From: Neckera pumila
Lineage: Eukaryota; Streptophyta; Bryopsida; Hypnales; Neckeraceae
NCBI GenBank assembly: GCA_963969595.1
Contig: OZ018417.1
Coordinates: 7,194,501 to 7,258,500 of the forward strand
DNA length: 64,000 nucleotides
Direction: 5' to 3'
Shown: positions 13,534 through 24,800 of the stretch, piece after piece
Position numbering within the stretch: the stretch's first letter is position 1
How the letters are laid out: the number at the start of each line of letters is the position of its first letter
Program-made: the position numbers and the translations under genes
Notes under the pieces: generated by a model
Told to the model about the DNA's origin: nothing
Databases searched by the model: none
What the model saw: only the letters and a program-made list of their open reading frames with translations

Positions 13534-16500
13534 GATTGGTACACCCAAAATTGGCACTTCTGCGTTTGAGCGTATTTCCTATTGTTTCACTGATCAACCT
13601 TTTATATGTTCTTGGTGGTGAAGAAGAGGATGCGGAATGTTGCGTTGTTGGATACCATATTCAAAAAGTTCTGCAGGGCCAAAGTTTTATTGATAGATTT
13701 TCTAAAATTGCATCTTTGATGATAGGTACATATTGATTTAAGGGGATGTACAGTAGGTGAGCATCTGATGAAGCGGCACTGTTGGGTCCCTGCTGATTTT
13801 GGTATTTCAGATCCCCTGTGAGTTCTATACTTTTGTGACAAATTTGGATATTCAACGCTTGTTTTTTCACGTGGTTTCAAGGTATCCATGCAGAACCTCA
13901 GCAAGCACTCGGCTGAATTAGAAGATTTACATTGTTTTGTATAGATTTTTCGTAGTTAGAAGTTTTTATGCTTAGCTGTAGCCAGGTATTGGGTCTCGGC
14001 ACATTTTTCACCAACAGAATTTATTCAGTTTTAATGATCTGACTGTTTTTGAATTATGTTATTATCGTATGATTTTCTTCAGACCATGTGAGAAAGTTGG
14101 AAACACTATCGACGAACCAAAATAAATACTATGTTTCTTATGTAATGGAGGTGTTGACGTGTTGTTGCAAATGTCTCAATAGCTGTATAGATGTCTCAAT
14201 GACTATAGATGCCAACTTCATTTGTTGTCTATATGAGTTGGGGGATGTTGCTATGGGTCTACTGTGCAAAAAAGTGTCCCCCCATTTAGAGTTGATTTGG
14301 TTTAGGAAATCCCACATTAGGAGAAACCACCATTGTTTGAGATAGCTTTGTGTTGATTTTGTGTTTGAGATTACACAATAGTATGAGTTTCAATGCACTT
14401 TGTATTAGCTATAACATGTCAAGGATACACTAGCTCAATGTAGCATAAGAACACAAATGTGCAATGCCTATCAACCAATAAACCAATTAACCAAGAAGAC
14501 CAAATCGTGAGTGTATATTACATATCAACTAATAAAGCCCACAACTATCTTAAGAGATCCAAGAGGGTGAGTATGCAATTCCTATCAATCTTCACAATAA
14601 TACCCACAATTGTCTTTGAGGACAAAAGTATGTAACACAAAGAATTGAAAGGTGTTTTTTAATAATATAATACACAACTTATCAACAATGCTCCAAGACT
14701 TGTGTTGGCAAAATTGAGGTTTCTTCCATCTTGCCTTTAATATTTACTATTTCTACAATTTGAAGTTTCTTAAAAAAAAACTAGGAATCTCTAGGTTGCA
14801 CTAAAAAATCTTAGAGGTTAATAGGAGGCTCAAGAATTCACATATCTAATCTAAAAGAGTCATTTGAAGGTTTCAAGTAGCCATACAAATATTATAGGAG
14901 TCTCCTAAGATACAAAGAAGGTTTGGCTTCTATAGAGTCCAATAGAAGTGGAAAGAAGTTATCCACATCGATGTAGAATGAATGTCTGTGACATAACATA
15001 GATTTAGTACAAACCCATTATCAAACTAGGGTAGTTTTCTACTAGAGCATGGCCAAACACTACTCCTCCACATCTAGGTGCACCAAGGTAGTACGCACAT
15101 GTAAAAGATTGCCTCATATGTATATGCAAAGCAAGAATATTAATGATTTGTCAATATTTGCAGTTACATTGATAGGAATATTTGATTCACAAGCTTGCTT
15201 ATGAAGTCATCTCAAAACAATCAATAGATTCTTTTAATAAAAATTATATCAATATTATCATTTTCTAGTATAAAATATGAGATAGTAATTTTAATATTAG
15301 ACAAGCCAGTAGTTTTTGTATATTCTAATATTTATATGACAAGGTGTTGAAAGTTTAGTCTTACAAGTCTAAAACTAGTTGTTTCCTCGATTGTCACACA
15401 TGTAACGTAGGAAAAAATATAGCCCTAATTATTGTTTAAATAAGGGGAATGACATTTTATAAAAATCTACAAATTTATCGATCTTAGTAACTTGTCACCT
15501 CTAAATAGATTGCAAGTTCTATTTCAAATGATTGACATTTTTTTCAAAAAATGGCAACTCATGATTTTTAACTATATACCTATATGACTTCTAAGAGTCT
15601 GTAATATGGAGGTTGATTTATTTCATTTTAGAAATTATAATAAAAGACAAAATTTTAAGTCACCTTTTTGACATTTAGTAATAAAAAAAAAAAATTGCAT
15701 GATACAAAGTCTGAGAATTTGGGTGACCGATATTCATATAAGCTATTTATTTAGGGGCTTACCACATCATGGCAATTGGAATTCAGTTAGTACATTGCCA
15801 GTGGTCATGTACCACACTTACTACCAATAGTTTAGCATAACACTAAATACTCTAATAATAATAATAATAATTTAACTATTGTTCTTTTTAGGACTGTAAT
15901 TTTAACTAGCCCTTCTATTCAACTAGTTAAGACTTGATCCAATCTTTGAGTTGACTTTCTTTGATGAAGGCTGCCTTTCAATTTTGATTTTTGGTAGAAC
16001 CTGAAGATGGATAGGCGAAAAGTTCTTTTTCTTACTTTCTTGTGGCAATCTCTCTTTTATAATGTGTGAAATTAACTTTCATTTTTTGCACATCTGGTTG
16101 CTATTCCTTCATCAGAGGATTTCTTCTCTTCTTCTTGTCTTCTATTTTGGAGAATTTTGGTGTAGGCATTCTCCATAGCCATTGTAGAAACATAATTGAT
16201 TGCAAAGTTTTGTTGAATTTTTCTTATTGGATTTATTGAACATGAGTGTTCAAAATACAAATGAAGATGGAGCAAGCAACTTTTATGTTTATTTATTCTA
16301 GTATTAGACCATACATACAAAGAGTAGATACAAGGATGATGCATACATGCTATTCTCCTTGAGACAAAAATTGCTATTGTAATTTTCAAACTTGCAATTG
16401 GTCATAGAATGCAATTGATAGTAGATTTATACCAAGTTGGCTTGTCCAAAAGTCCAAAATTCATTTTTAATTTTTAGTATTGTAAGGAAATCTTTGAAAA

Positions 16501-16788
16501 TAAAAATATTAAACAGACATCAATTTCAAAGATGCACACAAAATTTGAAGTTTTGCACTAGATTCCACACATAGTTATAATTGTTAATGGTTTCTACATT
16601 CCAATAGTTGCTCCATCTATACATGCACCAAGATTATTACAATCACGAGGGCTTTGATTCAATATTGTTTCAAGGCATTGATACAAGCATGTGCCTTTTC
16701 TAGGATTATGATATAACTTGGATTGGGTCAATGGATGATTTGAATTTGTGGAGTTGGATGATAATTGGTTGATTTTGTAAAGAAAGAA
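13534..16788. other. Non-coding interval: hydrolase 3' UTR, then AT-rich repeats
   Basis: The first few hundred bases probably contain the 3' UTR. The rest shows no supportable gene. Around 15450-15720 there are phrases resembling the dispersed repeat at 2560-4110 (for example near TGACTTCTAAGAG and the TTTATTTCATTTTAGAAAT string), suggesting a third, more diverged fragment. A short ATA/ATAAT microsatellite lies near 15855-15870. Confidence 0.45.
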
Positions 16789-16798
16789 GATTAACTCC
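16789..16798. repeat. Left 10-bp target-site duplication
   Basis: GATTAACTCC here is repeated exactly at 28970-28979, immediately outside the two ends of the Mutator-like element. Ten base pairs is within the usual MULE range of 8-11. Confidence 0.9.
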
Positions 16799-16815
16799 GG
16801 ACGACACTACTATGT

Positions 16816-16892
16816 GAGCGGTGAGCAAAGAGCGGAGAGCGATGAGCAAAGAGCGGAGAGCGATGAGCAAAGAGCGGAGAGCAAAGAGTGGC
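16816..16892 (+). repeat. Left terminal array of eleven 7-bp GAGCNNN repeats
   Basis: Seventy-seven bases divide into eleven heptamers, mostly GAGCGGA, GAGCAAA and GAGCGAT, also readable as a 21-bp unit repeated about three times. The last unit is GAGTGGC. Regular spacing in a MULE terminus suggests a binding array for the transposase or the second gene product (inference). Confidence 0.85.
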
Positions 16893-17004
16893 CCAAAAGA
16901 AAAAAAAATGTTATTTTTTTATTATTTTTAGATTTTATTATTGACAGATTCGAATATTCTAAAGAATATTCAAGGTTTTCCTTGAATTAGTAAAAATTTT
17001 ATGA

Positions 17005-17136
17005 CCTATTACCGTGGAATTAGAGGGCAAAAAAAATCAATGGGCATCTAAAATTTCTAAATTTCCAAACTTTTGATTTAGTTTAAGGCCCAAAAAACTC
17101 AAAATAATTAATTTTTGTGACCTATTACCGTGGAAT
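17005..17136 (+). repeat. Left subterminal repeat pair
   Basis: CCTATTACCGTGGAAT occurs at 17005-17020 and again at 17121-17136, 116 bp apart. An inverted near-copy is present at 28850-28865 near the other terminus. Confidence 0.75.
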
Positions 17137-17465
17137 TTGATGGCCTAAAACACAATGAAGGTCTGAATTTGTAAACTTGTGATTTAATTGGAGACTTGGG
17201 AAACGCAAAATTGAACTTATGCGGAGGATGAAGTCGAGAAGGAATTAAAGAGATTGGTGTATTTGGAAGGTTTACAGATTAGCATGTAGAGTGAGAAAAT
17301 GTGAGAAACACATGGCAACAATTATAGTAATCCAATGACTTGCGGTGAATAAAAATCATAAAATACGAAATTTTTTTTCTCAATGGAGTAGATAGCAAAA
17401 ACCTGTGAGGTCAACAAATGACTACATTCATATGAAGATAAAGTAATCCTAGGCTAGCAATGAGT

Positions 17466-20400
17466 CTAGATGGTAGAATGTGTCAAGAGGCCCCCTTCAA
17501 GAATGAGTTTAACCTCATTGAAGCTAAAGGTTGGGGTATGAATGAACAAGTTCACTTCTGGATCTAAATTAGAGACCTTGACAAACAAAAAGTATAAATG
17601 CTTACAATGTAGAAACAAATGTCGTTTGCGGCCAAATTTGGTAATCATGTCTTTGAAGGCCGGGCAAGTGCAATCGGGGAGGGAGCTCACTGTAAGTTGG
17701 TAAATTGATTGTGTTAGAGTAGGTTTGGACTGCAAATTGATAACACACCCAAATCCAGGGCGAGGAATCATTGTTACCTTCAAGATGGTTCCTTGCATTG
17801 CATGAGCGGATGCGACCATCTGCATCTGCTTTGCTGATGGTACGTGGGTGGAGCGTCGCGTAGACTTAGATTGCCTTGAAACAGGGTAAAAGTTAGGATT
17901 CGGTGGAACATCCACACCGGAGAGGTCGAGGGGAGGAGCAGAGTTGTTGAATAGTCGTGTTGGAGTTATGCGCTCTTTCTGTGGCAATTGGAAGCTGGCA
18001 TTCTCGAGCTTCAAGATCTCCGGGCGAGTGAGGTTAGTGCCAAACTTCACAGGCCACACGGAAGGAATTGGAGGTCTTTCCTGGTCTGCAGAGAAATTGT
18101 CCACCCACTTGCGACGCGAGCCTTTCACACAACGCTCAATGTCGTCTGAGCAGAAGAAGAACTTCTCGGGTCTTGGTCTTGTGAATGAGTAATGGTTCCA
18201 AAATCCGGAGTAGGTTGGAGCAGGGGTGCTCTTGCCATTGGAGACGATTTTGGCAGTACATTTCTTCTTAGTGACAGCGTGCATAGCCCAACAAGACTTT
18301 CCAGAATTACCAGGAAGGCGAGCAATATGCCACAGCTTCTCGTCAACTTTAGCTTCTTGAATGGCTGTGATGCGACGGACATCCAATCCAATAGGTGAAG
18401 GAGGCGCCACCTCTTGTACAAACAGGGAGGACTCCTCGACAATTGTAGGTAGAGGTGTAGGATGAAATCTTGTATTTCTCTGACTAACATGCGGGCGAGA
18501 GAAATTGACAGTGTCGGGGCGGTGAGAATCTTCATCGGCTCCAATAGGAGTGTCAGGTTTGCGCTTCTGTGATCCGAAGACCTCGCTGCCTTCGAGGTGT
18601 GGATTGCGTGTGCATAATCTGTCATCGTCGGGCATGTCAAGGAGAACCTTTTGCAGCACCATCGGATCGCCAGTTCGCTGAGCCCGACGTTGAGCGCATC
18701 TAAGCTTGAGTTCTTCTTTGCTAGGGCCATCTCCGCCAACGCCACCTTTCAGAAATTGATGGTAAGCCACAACTTGGAGGAATGCTCGAACATAATCGTC
18801 TACAGTTGCCACATAGAGATCGCTACCCTTGTTGCCGGACGCTTGAAGCCATTTGTTGTGAATGGATTCGGCAAGGTTGCAATTAGGCATCTCTGCAAAC
18901 TCCTCAGCCATCATGATTTTCTCTTGTACAAAATAAAGGTTGCATAAAAAACTGAGAAGGTTAGGAAAGAAGTAAAGAGTAAAACATCAAGTGATAACTG
19001 ATAAGTCAACAAACATACCAATTCCATGAAGCCACCCCATTGTTGATAGCGGAAGTGCCAAAAGGCCAACCAAAGCTGAAGATGCCTTAGTCCATCCTCA
19101 GAGGTGCAATTTGATGATGCCCACCATGCTTTGATAGCAAGGTACCTTGTGTCTGCCTCCAGCATAGACGAGGCGTCGTGGTACTGGAGGCAAAGACGCT
19201 TGTGTTGGTCTTGCAAGTTGTGCTTGATATATAGTTTGGTGTGCTTCTCTAAGGATTGGGTCCAGTGGAAGTAGCACGTCCTCTCGCGCCCTTCGATGGG
19301 AACCTTGGGATTTCCGGAGCCGTAGACGATGCGCAAGGCATTCCAATTGGCTTGTGCACTATCCGCCATGAATCTTTTGAAGTATGGCTTTGGGATTCCG
19401 TGCCGAGCCATGACATGGTTGAGGTTATGCCAAAAAAGCACTTGAGCATCTTTGTCTTCAGATTGGAAGTCACAACAAGCAATGGTCATGATGCGTTGGT
19501 ACGTCCCATCGTAGACATGGCAGGCCATGGTGGTCCATTTGGAGACGCGCTTGACATGATCAAACATGATCCACGCATGCTCAAGATCTCCACCTGGTTG
19601 CATGCGATGAACCAAATCAACTCTACTACCGGGTCCAACCTCGGACATCTTGAAGACGAAGACTTTATCCGCTTCATCACCTTGGCCTGGAAATTGATTC
19701 CACTGAACGTAGGCCCAAGTGCTAATTCCCTTAAGTTTAGCAATGCCATCCATGACTCCTAATCTACGCATGCACTTGAAGGTCGTAACCTTATTGCGGA
19801 GGTGAGGAGAATTCAACTCCTTGCAGCGATCAAAGACGGGTTCTAGTTCTTCTAATGAAAGAAGTTGATGTGCATCATTATCATCGCAAAGGAGGAACTC
19901 ACCTACAAGTTCTTTGCTGGCCTCAAGGACAATTTTGCTATGTGTGGCTTGGGGCATCCTCTCAACGTGCTCCTCAATAAGTCTATCGATGCGCTTGCGG
20001 CTATCTCTGCAATCACCAACCTTGACGGGGTGCCGATGGGTGCCGATATGAATGCAACCTCGCTGAGAAGAGTCTTTACTGTGGACGTAGAAGATCTTAG
20101 CATCGCAAAGTTCAAGGCACTTGGGTGGCTCCTTGCAAATCCTGTAGACAAGAGTGGAGTTGGTTGGCGGGGGACCACCAATGGCGAAGAGATCCTTGGT
20201 AAAGCCTTGGAAGTCGGTATCGTTCACCGTGGAGGTTCGATGAGTACGTTGAAGGTAGTCGCAGTTTTGATTCTGGCACTGAAGGTGGCCAACGCAAGTT
20301 GATGAGCAAAATACAAGACCAAGGTTGTTGCTAATGTTGGTGGTTTGAGTCTTGGTCTAGACATGGCCATCATATCGCTTGTCCATGCCCTCCATGGATT

Positions 20401-21145
20401 TGGCTTTGGTATGAGAAGACGAGGCTCCAACCGGAGGAAGGACAAACATTTGAGTACCATCAAAACGTGGGGGAAGGTAATTGACTTCTTCAATTTTCAA
20501 TCTATCGTAATCTAACTTCTTGAGGATGTTTTTACTACCGGGCATAGAACCTAGTCTATGTAGACATTGAACAATGCAATTAGAAGATTTGGATGAAGAG
20601 GGTACTTGAGGATTTGAAGGTTCAGGGCAAAAGAGAGATGGGGTGACAAATGTGGGAGTCTTGGACAAACAAATAGGATTCACAAGAGGAGTAGGGCGAG
20701 TGAGTGCATCTTCATCGGAGGAATTAGATAGATTAATGATTAGCTGCACACCAGGCTCACTCTTAACTCTTACTAACGGAGGGGTGTTCACCGTGTAAGT
20801 AGACAATTGGAATGGGGTAAGGATTTCAGTCGTTACCCCCATTTGAGATTCAGTGAGCCCATAGACCCTGTACTTGCCAGCGCCCAATTCCCAGACCATT
20901 GATCCATTTTTGGCAAGCCTAGAATTCTCACGCATGGTTACGGAAAGCAAAGATGTAGCAGGATCAAAAATCTCACGTTCAACCCAAATGGTATTCACCT
21001 GAAAAGAGAATCTGATGCTAAGGTGAAGGGCGGAGACTGATGCAAATCCATCTTCACCTATAGGAATGAGAATGGAGACTTCAAGGCCATGCGCACGGAG
21101 CTCAGCCATCTCAGCCATTGCAGAAACAGTGGAAGATGAAGCCAT
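17466..21145 (-). pseudogene. MULE transposase with SWIM zinc finger, one nonsense codon
   Basis: Two exons, 19019-21145 and 17466-18920, are separated by a 98-bp GT-AG intron and encode 1,195 codons in one frame. The only break is TAG at 20357-20359 (codon 263), between GHV and TKTQTTNI; a TGG ancestor is the simplest explanation. Domains in order: a coil/low-complexity N-terminus; a WRKY-GCM1/FLYWCH-like zinc-binding region just after the stop (CVGHLQCQNQNCDYLQR, then a C..C...H.H set ending THRHPV); the MULE DDE core with HVYDGTYQ, CCDFQSED and FMADSAQANWNAL followed by TCYFHW; and a C-terminal SWIM motif (CTC...CKH, about residues 1126-1150). The enzyme would cut and join element ends in the nucleus. 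Translation could also start at a downstream codon, giving an N-truncated but catalytically complete protein. An autonomous relative probably exists elsewhere. Confidence 0.9.
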
Positions 21146-21869
21146 TGACAAAGAGAAGGAAAAGCTAAGCGTAGACTACAGAGGGCAATGCCATCAATAA
21201 TCACAAGAAAGCAAATAGATAGAAGGAGAGTTTGATGACCAACAATGAGAAAGAAATTAAAGGTTTGCAAAGAGAGGCAATACGGAAGAGCAACTCGGAG
21301 TTTAAGCATTTTGAATTATCTATGAATAATTGATCATTCACTATTGATAGATCCCATAATAATGATGATTCTGACAAAGAATTAGAAGGAATTAGAAATA
21401 TTGTAGATGGCGCAGTCATTAATAAAGCCGTTGGCATCATCTAAAGCAGGTAGCTTTAATAGTTAGGTAGAATTGATGAACACCAATTTCTTGAATTAGA
21501 GCGGAGGCACCAAATACATCATGAACTTTCTGCAATGACAGACAATCTTGCCCTACAATTGGAATAGTTGCCATATTAATAGTGGAACAGAGTAATCAAG
21601 ACCTCGGTCAATCTAGAAGAAAATCTTGCAGACGCCAATTGTTTTTTGGAGGACACCGTTTAATAGCCTAGTTTATAATTGGTTTAATATCTTCTTAATG
21701 GTGATGTTATAATGTACAGCTATTAGACACCGGAAAACCCTAAACCGCATGCAGTAGCATTATGTAGACAAAAAAAGTTTAGTGAGGGATCATCTTTTGT
21801 GAGAGGCGTTTGATGTCGTGAGAGTACAGGGGTGGTGTGCGGGCATTGTAGGGTTGGCAAGACGCACAC
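21146..21869. promoter_or_regulatory. Divergent intergenic region of the Mutator-like element
   Basis: About 720 bp separate the start codons of the transposase and the ParB/methyltransferase-like gene. Both promoters must lie here or in upstream non-coding exons, so the two genes could be co-regulated. No specific motif could be assigned. The start at 21870 for the plus-strand gene is the furthest upstream in-frame ATG of that exon; 22152 (MAESKQR) is an alternative. Confidence 0.5.
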
Positions 21870-24800
21870 ATGAAGGAATCAGGCCACAATATAGTCTCTG
21901 CGATTGATCCAACGCGGAAGCGCAAGAAAAGAAGAGGCGGCACGACTTTTACCAACTCGAAGCAGAAGAGGCGAAACGAGTTGAAAAAGAAGGAGCTATT
22001 GAGCATAGAGGGACGAGGGTCACCTTCAGACTTACGCAAGCCAGTTGAGGAGGAAGTAGGTGGTGCTTGGAGAGCAAGGTGTATGATTCGGGTTCTTAAC
22101 CTTGTGCCGATCCAGGAAGAAGTGAAGAGCAGAAGTTCACCCTCACCAGCAATGGCTGAGAGCAAGCAGCGTACCAATTCAAACCAGACTGATTCAAATG
22201 AAGAAAGAAGGGAGGACTTTGTCAACATGGTAAGTTGAACTCAATTGTTATATTAGCCAATGGCATTATTGGTTTTTTAAATTTTAGTGAATGCGCGGGT
22301 TTCCTTTGTTGCGTACGGGCTTCTATTCTTGATGCGCTTCACGATTGCAATTTGCAACTCTATGGGTGCTATCCGTGGCTTCGCGGTTGTAATGTAAGTC
22401 TTTGCACAGCTTTGCACTAGTCACGCATAGAGTTCATTAGGGTTACTAGAGCCGTGGAGGGCAAGGTGAAGAAACCCCACGGTTCCGCCGGGTTACCTCC
22501 ACCGGTCCTCCTTCTTCAATTTTATTTATAGAAGTGGAATTCTTATCCATTTGATCTTATGCATGCATGAGTGGAGGTGAAGGCAGGGTGGTCTATTGTG
22601 ACATCATGACATGTTGTGTTGTAACGGGCCCCCTGTCACAACGCAATAGGATCAATTTCAGGTAAAAATAGGCTATGATACCTACGGTGGATAACTTATT
22701 TATCCCTTTGTCACGGTCTCTATCCTAAGTGGCCAAACTTATGACCTGTCAACCCCGTTTTCCTTTAGTTTTGGAAAAAATTTCCCCAACTGTCTCGACG
22801 TCTCCCTGGGGGGGACTATGGGGCGCCGAAAAATTTACTAAATATAGTAAGTTTTTGGTAAAATTGCTAAAGAAAAAATTGCTATTTTGGGCTGTTTTTG
22901 TAGACAGAGGATGAAAAGATGGATGAAGTGGACGGACAGGAAGGAGAGGAAGAGAATGAAGACGACGTAGAAGAAGGGAGACGAGTGGCAAAGAAGGGCA
23001 TTTTTTATCAACGGAGAACAATGGCGAGCGATGGAGAGACGGATGGCGTTGCTGTGGAATCAAGCGGCAATGCTTTGTGCGCGGCTCTAGAGGTTAGTCC
23101 GAACTTCTTTGCTTTGAAAATTTGTGCTGTGCAGTTCGGGTTTAGCTTGCATGCGGGTGTTTTTTGAGGCGCCTTCCTTAATGCTGTAATTCTACAGAAG
23201 CGCAGTTTTGCAATGACTCACAGTTAGGGTTTTAGGAAAGGTTGCGGCACCACCTAGGGGAACCCCGCGGAACCGCGGGGTTCAACCAATTCAGCCGTGC
23301 ATACTGTTGGCCGCACAATTTTCAGGCCGCGTGGTGCTTACAAGTGCCACTGTTGGCCGTGCTTACAATTGGCCGAGCAGTATTGGTTGCTAACAAACGC
23401 CACATTACAGCTTTTCAAGGGCTACAGTGCAGAGTTTTTTGAATGCAAGCAATTTTTAAATTCTTTGCAGTTAGGGTTTCATGTGTTCAATCATGTTCGT
23501 AGTTGGTTGAGGCATTAATTGGAGGAACCTCGCGGATCCACGGGGTTGTCCAATTTGGCTACGCATAGTGACAACCAAGCTTACTTCCCACATATACTGC
23601 AAACAGAATTTAGGATTCCTTGCACTTAGGGTTTCATTTGTATGCACAATGGATTCGGGCACCATTTGGAGGAACATGGCGGAACCGCGGGGTTCCGGCA
23701 GGCCATGCCCTTTCTTCATTTGTTTTTAATTTCTGAATTCTGATTACTCTTTCAAAAACCCTGCGTTTTCACAAGGTTTCCTTTGGGCTGCCCTATCTTG
23801 CTTTTTTTTGTTCATTTTCAATAGTTTTGTGCTTATTTGTTCTATTGTAGATCAATTCTAAGTGGACTACAAAGAGTATTAGGAAATTCCAACTTTTTTT
23901 TGTAATTTTGCCTTTTTTCAAAGTTGCTGTTGCCATTTCAATGAAAATACTAGTTTTTCAATTCCATTTGAGACACTCTTAATGAACCCCGCGGTTCCGC
24001 CGGGTTCTCCACTAGTGTGTATCTCTGTTCTAATTCATGCCTCCTTTTTACAGGAGTCTGGAGTGATGGATCTTTCGCAACCCTTGGAGATTGTTTTGTC
24101 TCAAGCTGTCTTAGCTCAGGAGCCACCTATGCCAACATCTGTAGCAGTGACCAATGACATTGCTACTGGGGGACAAGAGGTAATTGGTTTGGAATTATAC
24201 CCATTTAGTTTCTGCACTTGTATGCTCCTTGATTCAATGATGGATTTCTATCCATCACATTGTTTACTATTAGTGCTCCTTAATGTACATCCAATTTTGA
24301 ATAGCATGCTATTCTTTCTATATGCATTTGCATCTACAATCATTGTACTCAAACTCCATTTATAAACATTGCGTATTTGATTATTTAATTGTTCTGGTAT
24401 TTGATCTGCTCAATAATAAACCTTGTGTTGGTTTTAGTCTCCAACTCCGCTACTACGTTATGCTGAACCAGAGGAGAAGGCTGATCTCGACATAGAAGAG
24501 AATCAACTTCGAGCGCAGCAGAAGGCCGACTCAACTGCAGTTATTAAACGCCTTCGAATTTGGCCCACAAATAAGTCCCGCCTTTGCATTCCCCTTTGCC
24601 GAATGCATGCCTTGCCTCTTGTGCGTCCAATTAATGAGGTTGATGTTCAACGATTGGAGAATGAATTTGTCACTGGCTACCGTGATGGTGACCGCGTCCT
24701 TTACGTGTCGATCTACAACAACAAGGACGAGGTTGTCGACGTCACCGAGGATATCGTCACTAGGTGGAGTCCACTCTGGAAGACTACTAGTGAGCGGTTC

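Noticed and set aside
13535..13570. Third copy of the 272-bp MITE (GGTACACCCAAAA string in the hydrolase 3' UTR)
   Set aside because: Only about 12 bp match and no opposite terminus was found.
16816..16892. CRISPR-like or satellite array
   Set aside because: Units are 7 bp without spacers and are mirrored at the other end of a transposon, so they are terminal repeats.
18921..20227. Independent gene starting at GTG 20227
   Set aside because: The frame is the same as that of the upstream MULE exon, separated only by one TAG, and the zinc-binding residues lie on both sides of that position.
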